From NCBI RefSeq assembly GCF_002902845.1, contig NZ_PPTF01000051.1:1-64000 (forward strand): 64,000 nt of DNA. Direction: 5' to 3'. The notes under the pieces were generated by a model that did no database searches, had not been told where the DNA came from, and saw only the letters and a list, made by a program, of their open reading frames with translations. Of the stretch, positions 55,995-64,000 are shown in pieces (position 1 is the stretch's first letter; every line of letters begins with the position of its first letter). The position numbers were made by a program, and so were the translations under genes. This DNA is from Chromobacterium sinusclupearum (lineage in GTDB: Bacteria; Pseudomonadota; Gammaproteobacteria; Burkholderiales; Chromobacteriaceae).

Positions 55995-56182
55995 TTTCTT
56001 GCTCCGTTGGAAGCCTGGTCGTGTAGGGCTTCCTCTGCCTTGTCGTCATCCAGGAAGGGCAGATTCGCCGCTTCCTCGTACCGGTTCTTGGAGCGTTTGC
56101 TATAGGCGATGATCAGCACCACGATGAAGAACGCGAAGCAGACCACGGTGAATAGCGAACGTCCTATCGTTACCCAGTCCAT
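55991..56182 (-). CDS. ccoQ: cbb3 oxidase subunit CcoQ
   Basis: A 63-residue single-helix protein (about 12-28, FTVVCFAFFIVVLIIAYS) followed by a basic, then acidic tail. It stabilises the cbb3 complex in known systems. It fits the family length and lies between ccoO and ccoP with overlaps or gaps of at most a few bases. Confidence 0.92.
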   Translation of the reverse strand: MDWVTIGRSLFTVVCFAFFIVVLIIAYSKRSKNRYEEAANLPFLDDDKAEEALHDQASNGARK

Positions 56183-56185
56183 GGC

Positions 56186-56800
56186 TCAACGTACATTCTT
56201 CAGTGCAAGGCCCAGGCCTTGCAGGTAGGCGATCAGCGCATCCAGTTCGGACTTGCCCTCCACTTGCGACTTGGCTTCGGCGATCTCCTTGTCGGAGTAC
56301 GGCACGCCCACCTTGCGCAGCGCTTCCATCTTGGCCGGCACCACGTCGGCATCGGCCAGATTCTTGGCCAGCCACGGGAAGGCAGGCATGTTGGACTCCG
56401 GCACCACGTCGCGCGGGTTGGTCAGGTGCACGCGGTGCCATTCGTCGGAGTAGCGGCCGCCTACGCGCGCCAGGTCCGGGCCGGTGCGCTTGGAGCCCCA
56501 CTGGAAAGGATGGTCGTATACCGACTCGCCCGCCACCGAGTAGTGGCCGTAACGCTCGGTTTCGGCGCGGAAGGGACGGATCATCTGCGAGTGGCAGTTG
56601 TAGCAGCCTTCGCGGACGTAGATGTCGCGGCCGGCCAGCTGCAGCGCGGTGTAAGGCTTGACGCCGGCTACCGGCTCGGTCACGGATTTCTGGAAGGCCA
56701 GCGGCAGGATTTCCACCAGGCCCGCCACGCTGATCACCAGCAGGGTCAGCACGATCAGCCAGCCGACATGTTCTTCGATCAGTTTTTGGATTTTGTCCAT
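56186..56800 (-). CDS. ccoO: cbb3 cytochrome c oxidase subunit II (monohaem)
   Basis: A 204-residue membrane-anchored monohaem cytochrome c with an N-terminal helix (about 13-33). The haem motif CYNCH is at 66-70 in [15 protein letters not shown], with the axial Met later in [36 protein letters not shown] is typical of CcoO. It is the second gene of ccoNOQP, 18 bp after ccoN. Confidence 0.96.
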   Translation of the reverse strand: MDKIQKLIEEHVGWLIVLTLLVISVAGLVEILPLAFQKSVTEPVAGVKPYTALQLAGRDIYVREGCYNCHSQMIRPFRAETERYGHYSVAGESVYDHPFQWGSKRTGPDLARVGGRYSDEWHRVHLTNPRDVVPESNMPAFPWLAKNLADADVVPAKMEALRKVGVPYSDKEIAEAKSQVEGKSELDALIAYLQGLGLALKNVR

Positions 56801-56818
56801 GATTTTTCTTTCGCCCCC

Positions 56819-58243
<1,425 letters not shown>

Positions 58244-58294
58244 TAAGGTTTTCTCCAAGGTTGCTAACTCAGAACATGAACAAACCGTAGCGAC

Positions 58295-58308
58295 TTGAAC
58301 TTTTTCAA
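58295..58308 (-). promoter_or_regulatory. FNR/ANR-type site upstream of ccoN
   Basis: TTGAACTTTTTCAA has the TTGA-N6-TCAA cores of FNR/ANR boxes. It is centred about 58 bp before the ccoN start, consistent with a class II activator site if transcription starts 15-20 nt upstream of the start codon. Confidence 0.6.
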
Positions 58309-58368
58309 TGCAGCCCAATCTGCTGCATGAAGCGGTGGCACGTCGCGGGAACCGAAACAGCATGGTTG

Positions 58369-58384
58369 GGTCAAGTGCTTGACC
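58369..58384. repeat. Perfect-arm palindrome in the cco/M61 intergenic region
   Basis: GGTCAAG-TG-CTTGACC has 7-bp arms. It carries the TCAA/TTGA cores in reversed order, so it is not a normal FNR box; it may bind another dimeric regulator. Confidence 0.35.
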
Positions 58385-58613
58385 TGTATCGATAGGCTTC
58401 GATGTCTGTATTAGCAGCTCGCCAGCCTTTCCGACAGCACCAAATTCCCATCCAGACCAATGCCTTTATTCTAAATCAAGCATTTACCGCCAACCAGCTG
58501 GATGGGCGGCTTGGCCGTTCCGGCATGTTCTTGCCGTGGTACTACTCGCATGGCAATCGTAAACAGTCCAAATTGCCACTCATGCAATTGTATTGGCATG
58601 CAGGCAAGGCTTA

Positions 58614-58627
58614 TTGACATGGATCAA
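58614..58627. promoter_or_regulatory. FNR/ANR box-like site between ccoN and the M61 peptidase gene
   Basis: TTGACATGGATCAA matches TTGAT-N4-ATCAA with one mismatch. It is about 75 bp before the M61 start and more than 370 bp from ccoN. A TAAAAT -10 hexamer lies at 58665-58670. It might serve the peptidase gene, a distal ccoN promoter, or nothing. The 458-bp gap from ccoN to the peptidase holds no supported gene. Confidence 0.5.
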
Positions 58628-58701
58628 TACGGCACAATTGGCGGCGCTTGCGGCGCGGTAATGCTAAAATCATCGCGTTTTGCAACGCATGCAGGCAGAT
58701 C

Positions 58702-60495
58702 ATGATCCAGTCCATCCCAGTACAGTACACTCTGCGGCCGGCATCGCCGGAAGCCCACCTGTTCGAAGTCACGGTTACCGTTTTGCAGCCAGCCAAGAAT
58801 GGCCAGGTTTTTTTCCTGCCGGCGTGGATTCCCGGCAGTTATATGATACGTGAATTTTCAAAGCATATCGTATCGTTGTCGGCGGAAGCCAGCGGCAAGA
58901 CGGTGGCATTGCGCCAGCTGGACAAGAACCGCTGGCAGGCCGAGCCGGCCAAGGGCGCGCTGACCCTGCGCTATCAAGTGTACGCCTACGATCTGTCGGT
59001 GCGCGGCGCCTATTTGGACGGCGAACGCGGTTTCTTCAACGGCACCAGCGTGTTCCTGGCCGTAGATGGATATCAGGACGAACCGTGCTCGGTCGACATC
59101 CACGCGCCGGACAGCAAGTCTTATGCGGATTGGAAAGTGGCCACCAGCCTGCCGGCCGCCGACATCAAGAAGAAGAGCGGCTTCGGCCGCTACCAGGCAT
59201 CCAACTACGACGAGTTGATCGATCACCCGGTGGAGCTGGGCAATTTCAAAAAAGTCAGCTTCAAGGCCTGCGGCGTGCCGCATGAGTTCGTCGTATCCGG
59301 CCGTTTCCAGGGCGATCTGAAGCGCCTGGCCGAAGACACCCGGAAAATTTGCGAATACCAGATCAAGCTGTTTGGCGAGCCGGCGCCGTTCGATCGCTAT
59401 GTTTTCATGCTGTTTGTCGGCAAAGACATCTACGGCGGCCTGGAGCACCGCGCCTCCACCGCGCTGGTGGCCAATCGCGACGATTTGCCGGCGCCGGGCG
59501 CGGCGGAAATCAGCGACGGCTACCTGAAGCTGCTGGGCCTGATCAGCCACGAATACTTCCACAGCTGGAACGTCAAGCGCATGAAGCCGGCGGCGTTCAC
59601 GCCGTACGACTTGAACCGCGAAGGCCATACCCGCCTGCTGTGGGCGTTTGAAGGCATCACCTCGTATTACGACGACCTGGCGCTGGTGCGCAGCGGCCTG
59701 ATCGACGAGAAGCGCTACCTGGGTCTGCTGGCCGAAACCATCACCGGCGTGCAACGCGGCGCCGGTAGACTGAAGCAGACCTTGGAGCAGTCCAGCTTCG
59801 AAGCCTGGACCAAGTATTACCGCCAGGACGAAAACAGCCCCAACAGCATCGTCAGCTACTACACCAAGGGTTCGCTGGCGGCGCTGGCGCTGGACCTGCT
59901 GATCCGCCGCGACAGCAAGGGCAAGCAGTCGCTGGACGACGTGATGCGCGCGCTGTGGGCCAAGTGGCTGGCGGACGGCAAGGGCCTGGAAGAGGACGAG
60001 TGGGAAAAGATCGCCATCGAAACCACCGGCCTCAAGCTCAAGCCCTTCTTCGACCTGGCGCTGCGTTCCACGCAAGACCTGCCGCTGGCTGAACTGCTGG
60101 CCAGCCAGGGCGTCGAATTGAAATTCGAGGCGGCGCAAGGCGCGTCCGACCGCGGCGGCGTGGTGGACGCCTTCGCCGGCAAGCCCGCGCCGCTGACCTT
60201 GGGCGTCAAGACCGCAGGCGATGCCGCCGGCGTCAAGCTGGCCCAGGTGCTGGATGGCGGCGCCGCGCAGGCGGCCGGCCTGTCCGGCGGCGATGTGGTG
60301 GTGGCGGTGGACAAGCTGCGCGCCGTCGATCTGGACAAACAGATCGCCCGTTACGCAGCCGGCGACAAGATCAAGCTGCACGCTTTCCGTCGCGACGAGC
60401 TGATGAGCTTCGACGTGACGCTGCAGCCTGCCGCCGAGGACACCTGCCGCCTGAAGCTGCTGCCGGATGGCGGCAAGTGGATCGCCAGCCGCTGA
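58702..60495 (+). CDS. M61 family peptidase with PDZ domain
   Basis: A 597-residue zinc aminopeptidase of the glycyl-aminopeptidase (M61) group. The N-terminal half is beta-rich (FLPAWIPGSYMIREFSKHI). The zinc motif is HEYFH at 283-287, followed by SWNVKRMKP. A PDZ domain of about 85 residues lies near the C-terminus (KLAQVLDGGAAQAAGLSGGDVVVAVD). No signal peptide is evident with this start. It is followed by pepN after 90 bp. ATG 58702 gives the normal N-terminus, though its ribosome-binding site is weak. Confidence 0.9.
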   Translation: MIQSIPVQYTLRPASPEAHLFEVTVTVLQPAKNGQVFFLPAWIPGSYMIREFSKHIVSLSAEASGKTVALRQLDKNRWQAEPAKGALTLRYQVYAYDLSVRGAYLDGERGFFNGTSVFLAVDGYQDEPCSVDIHAPDSKSYADWKVATSLPAADIKKKSGFGRYQASNYDELIDHPVELGNFKKVSFKACGVPHEFVVSGRFQGDLKRLAEDTRKICEYQIKLFGEPAPFDRYVFMLFVGKDIYGGLEHRASTALVANRDDLPAPGAAEISDGYLKLLGLISHEYFHSWNVKRMKPAAFTPYDLNREGHTRLLWAFEGITSYYDDLALVRSGLIDEKRYLGLLAETITGVQRGAGRLKQTLEQSSFEAWTKYYRQDENSPNSIVSYYTKGSLAALALDLLIRRDSKGKQSLDDVMRALWAKWLADGKGLEEDEWEKIAIETTGLKLKPFFDLALRSTQDLPLAELLASQGVELKFEAAQGASDRGGVVDAFAGKPAPLTLGVKTAGDAAGVKLAQVLDGGAAQAAGLSGGDVVVAVDKLRAVDLDKQIARYAAGDKIKLHAFRRDELMSFDVTLQPAAEDTCRLKLLPDGGKWIASR

Positions 60496-60585
60496 GCGGA
60501 AACGATACAACAACGAGCGGCGCCAGCAGGCGCCGTTCTGTCTATGCATGAGGCCGGCCACAAGCCGGACGATAAGGAGACACGC

Positions 60586-63204
60586 ATGGCCCAACAGCCG
60601 GAAGTGAAGTATCGCAAGGATTACCAGGCCCCGGCCTTTCTGATCGACCGCGTCGATCTGGTGTTCGACATCGAAGATGAATTCACCCGGGTCCATTCCC
60701 GGCTGGTGGTCAACCGCAATGGCCAGTCCGCCGCGAGCGAACTGAAGCTGGACGGCAGCGCCAAGCTGATCGCCGTGGTGCTGGATGGCGAAAAGCTGGA
60801 CGAAACCCGCTATCAGCTGGCCAATGATGTGCTGACCGTGCCCCAGGTGCCGGACAGCTTCATCCTGGAAATCGAAACCGAACTCGACCCGGCGGCCAAT
60901 ACCAGCCTGATGGGCCTGTACGCTTCCAGCGGCAATCTGTTCACCCAGTGCGAGCCGGAAGGCTTCCGCAAGATCACCTACTACCTGGACCGTCCGGACG
61001 TGATGGCCAAGTTCACCACCACCATCAAGGCCGACAAGCAGAAGTACCCGGTGTTGCTGTCCAACGGCAACAAGGTCGGCGAGGGCATGGTGGACAAGAA
61101 GCGCCACTGGGTTAAGTGGGTGGACCCGTACCGCAAGCCGGCCTATTTGTTCGCGCTGGTGGCAGGCAAACTGGTGGCGCTGAAGGACAAGTTCGTCACC
61201 ATGCGCGGCCGCGAGGTTCAACTGGAAATCTGGACCGAACCGGCCGATCAGGACAAGACCGCCCACGCGATGGAGTCGGTCAAGCACTCCATGAAGTGGG
61301 ACGAGGAGCGTTTCGGCCTGGAGTACGACCTCGACATCTATATGATCGTGGCGGTGGGCGACTTCAATATGGGCGCCATGGAGAACAAGGGCCTCAACAT
61401 CTTCAACACCAAGTACGTGCTGGCCCGCCAGGACACCGCCACCGACACCGACTTCGAAGACATCGAGGCGGTGATCGGCCACGAATACTTCCACAACTGG
61501 ACCGGAAACCGCGTGACCTGCCGCGACTGGTTCCAGTTGTCCCTGAAGGAAGGCCTGACCGTCTACCGCGATCAGGAATTCAGCGCCGACATGTACAGCC
61601 GCGCGGTCAAGCGCATCGACGACGTCAAAGGCCTGCGCATGGCGCAGTTTCCGGAAGACGCCGGCCCGACGGCGCACCCGATCCGTCCGGACAGCTATAT
61701 CGAGATGAACAACTTCTACACCATGACCGTGTACGAGAAGGGCGCGGAAGTGGTGCGGATGTATGAAACCCTGCTGGGCCGCGAAGGCTTCCGCAAGGGC
61801 ATGGACCTGTACTTCAAGCGCCATGACGGCCAAGCCGTCACCTGCGACGACTTCCGCGCCGCCATGGCCGACGCCAATGGCGCCGATCTGGAACAGTTCG
61901 CGCTGTGGTACAGCCAGGCCGGCACGCCGCGCCTGTCGGTCTCGTCCAGCTACAACCCGGCCGAGCAAAGCTACACCCTGACCGTCAAGCAAAGCTGCCC
62001 GGCCACGCCGGGCCAGAACGTCAAGCAGCCCTTCCACATCCCGCTGGCGCTGGGCCTGGTGGGCGCGGACGGCAAGGACTTGCCGCTGCGACTGGCGGGC
62101 GAGGCGGAAGCCGTTGGCCCCTCGCGCGTGCTGGACATCAAGGCCGCCGAGCAGAGCTTCACCTTCCTCGACATCCCGGCCGAGCCGGTGCCGTCCTTGC
62201 TGCGCGGCTTCTCCGCGCCGGTGAAGCTGGAATACGACTGGCGCGACGACCAGCTGGTGTTCCTGATGGCCAACGACAGCGACAGCTTCTGCCGCTGGGA
62301 GGCCGGCCAGACCTTCGCCGAACGTCTGTTCAAGCAACTGATCGCCGATGTGGCCGCCGGCCGCGAGCTGAAGCTGTCCGAAGTGTTCATCGGCGCTTTC
62401 CGCTCGGTGCTGAAGGACCACAGCCTGGATCCGTCGTTCAAGTCGCTGATGCTGACGCTGCCGACCGAGGGCGAGATCCTGGAAATGGTGGATGTGGCCG
62501 ATCCGGCGGTGATCCATCAGGTGCGCGACTTCGTGCTGGATCAGTTGGCGCAGGCGCTGCGCGGCGAATGGCGCGAGGCCTACGAGATGAACCTCACGCG
62601 CGAGTACAAGCCGCAGGATTCCGGCAAGCGCAGCCTGAAGAACCGCGCGCTGTGGATGCTGAACCGCCTGGATGACGCCTGGCCGGCCGAAACCGCCGCC
62701 AAGCAGTGCCGCGAAGCCGATAACATGACCGACCAGATGGGCGCGCTGCTGGCGCTGCGCGACCGCGACGGCCAGGAGCGCGACGAGTGCTTCACCGCTT
62801 TCGCCTCGCGCTGGCAGAACGAAGCGCTGGTGATGGACAAATTCTTCATGCTGATCGGCGGCAGCCAGCTGGCCGGTACGCTGCAGCATGTGGAGGCGGC
62901 GCTGCTGCATCCGGCGTTCAGCATCCGGAACCCGAACAAGGTGCGTTCGCTGCTGGGCGCCTTCGGCGCGAACATGTTCCATTTCCATGCGGCGGACGGC
63001 AGCGGCTACCGTTTCATGGCGGACCGTATCTTGCAGCTGGACGCGATCAATCCGCAGGGCGCCAGCGGCCTGACCCGCGCCTTCCGTCGCTTGCAGAAGC
63101 TGGAGCCGGGCCGTCAGGCGCTGATGCGCGCGGAGCTGGAGCGCCTGGCCAAGGCCGAGCTGTCCAAGGACGTGTACGAGATCGTGTCGAAGATTCTGGC
63201 TTGA
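60586..63204 (+). CDS. pepN: Aminopeptidase N
   Basis: A broad-specificity cytosolic zinc exopeptidase (M1 family). The 872 residues match E. coli PepN. Motifs: GAMEN at 263-267, [13 protein letters not shown] with the zinc ligands His299 and His303 and catalytic Glu300, and LKEGLT with the third ligand Glu. AAGGAG sits 6 nt before ATG 60586; the frame opens 14 codons earlier. It follows the M61 peptidase gene, a pair of peptide-degrading enzymes. A strong bidirectional terminator follows. Confidence 0.97.
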   Translation: MAQQPEVKYRKDYQAPAFLIDRVDLVFDIEDEFTRVHSRLVVNRNGQSAASELKLDGSAKLIAVVLDGEKLDETRYQLANDVLTVPQVPDSFILEIETELDPAANTSLMGLYASSGNLFTQCEPEGFRKITYYLDRPDVMAKFTTTIKADKQKYPVLLSNGNKVGEGMVDKKRHWVKWVDPYRKPAYLFALVAGKLVALKDKFVTMRGREVQLEIWTEPADQDKTAHAMESVKHSMKWDEERFGLEYDLDIYMIVAVGDFNMGAMENKGLNIFNTKYVLARQDTATDTDFEDIEAVIGHEYFHNWTGNRVTCRDWFQLSLKEGLTVYRDQEFSADMYSRAVKRIDDVKGLRMAQFPEDAGPTAHPIRPDSYIEMNNFYTMTVYEKGAEVVRMYETLLGREGFRKGMDLYFKRHDGQAVTCDDFRAAMADANGADLEQFALWYSQAGTPRLSVSSSYNPAEQSYTLTVKQSCPATPGQNVKQPFHIPLALGLVGADGKDLPLRLAGEAEAVGPSRVLDIKAAEQSFTFLDIPAEPVPSLLRGFSAPVKLEYDWRDDQLVFLMANDSDSFCRWEAGQTFAERLFKQLIADVAAGRELKLSEVFIGAFRSVLKDHSLDPSFKSLMLTLPTEGEILEMVDVADPAVIHQVRDFVLDQLAQALRGEWREAYEMNLTREYKPQDSGKRSLKNRALWMLNRLDDAWPAETAAKQCREADNMTDQMGALLALRDRDGQERDECFTAFASRWQNEALVMDKFFMLIGGSQLAGTLQHVEAALLHPAFSIRNPNKVRSLLGAFGANMFHFHAADGSGYRFMADRILQLDAINPQGASGLTRAFRRLQKLEPGRQALMRAELERLAKAELSKDVYEIVSKILA

Positions 63205-63224
63205 TCCCATTTCTGCATCGATAA

Positions 63225-63254
63225 AAAAACGCGCTGGGCATCCAGCGCGTTTTT
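63225..63254. terminator. Bidirectional terminator between pepN and hsp20
   Basis: AAAAACGCGCTGG and CCAGCGCGTTTTT form a perfect 13-bp stem around a GCAT loop, with A and T tracts for both directions. Confidence 0.92.
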
Positions 63255-63279
63255 CATGGCAGGGCCGATATCCGGCCGA

Positions 63280-63705
63280 CTACTCAATGCGCAGGCGTTG
63301 CCCTGCGCCGCTATTGCGCTTCTTCGGCAACGTCAGGCACAGCACGCCATTTTCATACTTGGCGCTGGCGTCGTCGCGGTCGATGTCCTGCGGCAGCTGG
63401 AAGCTGCGCGACACCATGCCGTAGTAGCGCTCGCTGCGCAGTTTCTGCTGATCCTGGTTGGCTTCGTCAAACTGTTTGACCTCGGCCTTGATGGTCACCA
63501 AGGGGCCGTCGATCTCGACATGGATGTCCTCCTTGCCGACGCCGGGCAGCTCGGCGTCCACCAGATAAGCCTGCTCGGTTTCCTTCACATCCATCCTGAT
63601 TTGCGATGGCAGCGCGTTGCCGTGCAACGGCTTGATGAAGAAGCCCGGGGTGAAGTCGCGGAAAAATTCGTCAAACAGGCTATGGCGGGCGGGCAACATG
63701 CTCAT
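63280..63705 (-). CDS. Hsp20/alpha-crystallin small heat-shock protein
   Basis: A 141-residue ATP-independent holdase. The alpha-crystallin domain spans about 38-130 (RMDVKETEQAYLVDAELPGVGKEDIHVEIDGPLVTIKAE), with the GVLCLTLPKK strand and a C-terminal RLRIE resembling the I-x-I/V anchor. The N-terminal region is short and Phe-rich (LFDEFFRDFTPGFF), as in class A Hsp20 proteins. A perfect FNR/ANR box lies upstream, so oxygen limitation rather than heat alone may induce it. The ATG has GGAGAA before it. Confidence 0.93.
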   Translation of the reverse strand: MSMLPARHSLFDEFFRDFTPGFFIKPLHGNALPSQIRMDVKETEQAYLVDAELPGVGKEDIHVEIDGPLVTIKAEVKQFDEANQDQQKLRSERYYGMVSRSFQLPQDIDRDDASAKYENGVLCLTLPKKRNSGAGQRLRIE

Positions 63706-63804
63706 TTGCTTCTCCTTTCCTATCAGTGGCTTACGGCAGACGCCGTGGTGATAGAGGAGATAGGGGCGGATCGCGCGGGATTCAAGAGTGGGCCGGCCCG
63801 ACGT

Positions 63805-63818
63805 TTGATCGATATCAA
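63805..63818 (-). promoter_or_regulatory. Perfect FNR/ANR box upstream of hsp20
   Basis: TTGATCGATATCAA matches TTGAT-N4-ATCAA exactly. It is centred about 106 bp before the hsp20 start. For class II activation (-41.5) transcription would start near 63770. Confidence 0.65.
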
Positions 63819-63843
63819 GCCCTCAGCCACAAACCCGTGAAAT

Positions 63844-64000
63844 CAGTCCAGCCGTTGCCGCCTAGCTGCAGGCTGGCCAGCTGCGGGCTGGCGCGGTTCC
63901 GCGAGCGGCTGCGTCTGTGCCGCGCCGGCTGGTTTTGCCGACGCTTCCGCTTTGCCGGGTTCTTTGTCATGATCAAGCGTTTGCTTGAATCGCCGCGCAG
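63844..64000 (-). CDS. C-terminal fragment of an unidentified protein (cut by window edge)
   Basis: Only the last 50 or so residues lie in the window. The frame reads RRFKQTLDHDKEPGKAEASA and then an Ala/Pro/Gln-rich tail to QRLD and TGA at 63844. Codon use and the balanced charge make it more believable than the arginine-rich alternative frame. Such a low-complexity tail is seen on several membrane or secretion proteins. The family cannot be named. Confidence 0.4.

Noticed and set aside
58858..63210. A 1450-codon open frame on the minus strand opposite the M61 and pepN genes
   Set aside because: Low-complexity His/Gln/Ala/Val composition and no domains; both plus-strand genes have intact catalytic motifs.

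Overview
The window is 64 kb of GC-rich, gene-dense DNA. It carries housekeeping genes typical of a facultatively anaerobic betaproteobacterium: fumC, acnA, hemE-priA, grxC-secB-gpsA, a cbb3 oxidase operon, full-length adhE and tryptophanase. The gene mix fits Chromobacterium or a close relative in the Neisseriales; this is judged from protein character, not from a search. I see no rRNA, tRNA, CRISPR array, prophage or intact transposase.

Layout. 0-6.3 kb: a periplasmic binding-type protein, fumC, acnA and hemE. 6.3-6.86 kb: a gene-free stretch with AT-rich blocks and a cluster of DnaA boxes. 6.86-12.8 kb: a rightward run of priA, dacB, grxC, secB, an SH3 protein and gpsA, followed by a 272-bp MITE-like element with CTAG at both ends. 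13.2-18.4 kb: a UbiH-family hydroxylase, a LysR regulator divergent from two tryptophan-rich microproteins and a SnoaL-like protein, an EamA transporter and a secreted beta-carbonic-anhydrase-like protein. 18.7-27.9 kb: adhE, a solute-binding protein, an amino-acid permease, a LysR/aldo-keto reductase pair, a diguanylate cyclase and a DinB protein. 28.2-36.9 kb: a ClpP-like protease, a palindromic repeat, mfd, a PAS-GGDEF-EAL protein and rlmB. 36.9-42.1 kb: a CidR-CidAB-like module and a CadR/P-type ATPase metal-efflux pair with a textbook MerR-type promoter. 42.1-44.1 kb: a SprA-related metalloprotease, a thioesterase and a pseudouridine synthase. 44.2-47.9 kb: a four-gene lipid-linked sugar cassette (ArnT-like transferase, GT2, GtrA, YdjC/ChbG deacetylase). 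48.0-51.4 kb: a POT peptide transporter divergent from a tryptophanase operon. 52.1-58.6 kb: a YbaK-like protein, then fixH-ccoG and ccoPQON. 58.7-63.7 kb: an M61 peptidase, pepN and hsp20.

The strongest observations are these. (1) A 33-codon reading frame upstream of tnaA has the W-x3-D-x7-P spacing of TnaC and is followed by a C-rich stretch, which suggests tryptophan-sensing ribosome arrest and Rho-dependent attenuation. (2) The 44-48 kb cassette has the four enzyme classes of the Francisella FlmF/NaxD/FlmK and Bordetella Lgm systems, so it probably decorates lipid A phosphate with an unacetylated hexosamine. (3) Several DnaA boxes next to AT-rich DNA lie between hemE and priA. (4) FNR/ANR-type sites lie by the cbb3 operon and upstream of hsp20. 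(5) A secreted beta-carbonic-anhydrase fold keeps the zinc ligands but lacks the Asp-Arg dyad. (6) A pair of related microproteins is translationally coupled to a SnoaL-like gene.

Start codons were chosen by ribosome-binding site, signal peptide and family length, so many differ from the longest open frame. Family assignments come from recognising motifs by eye.
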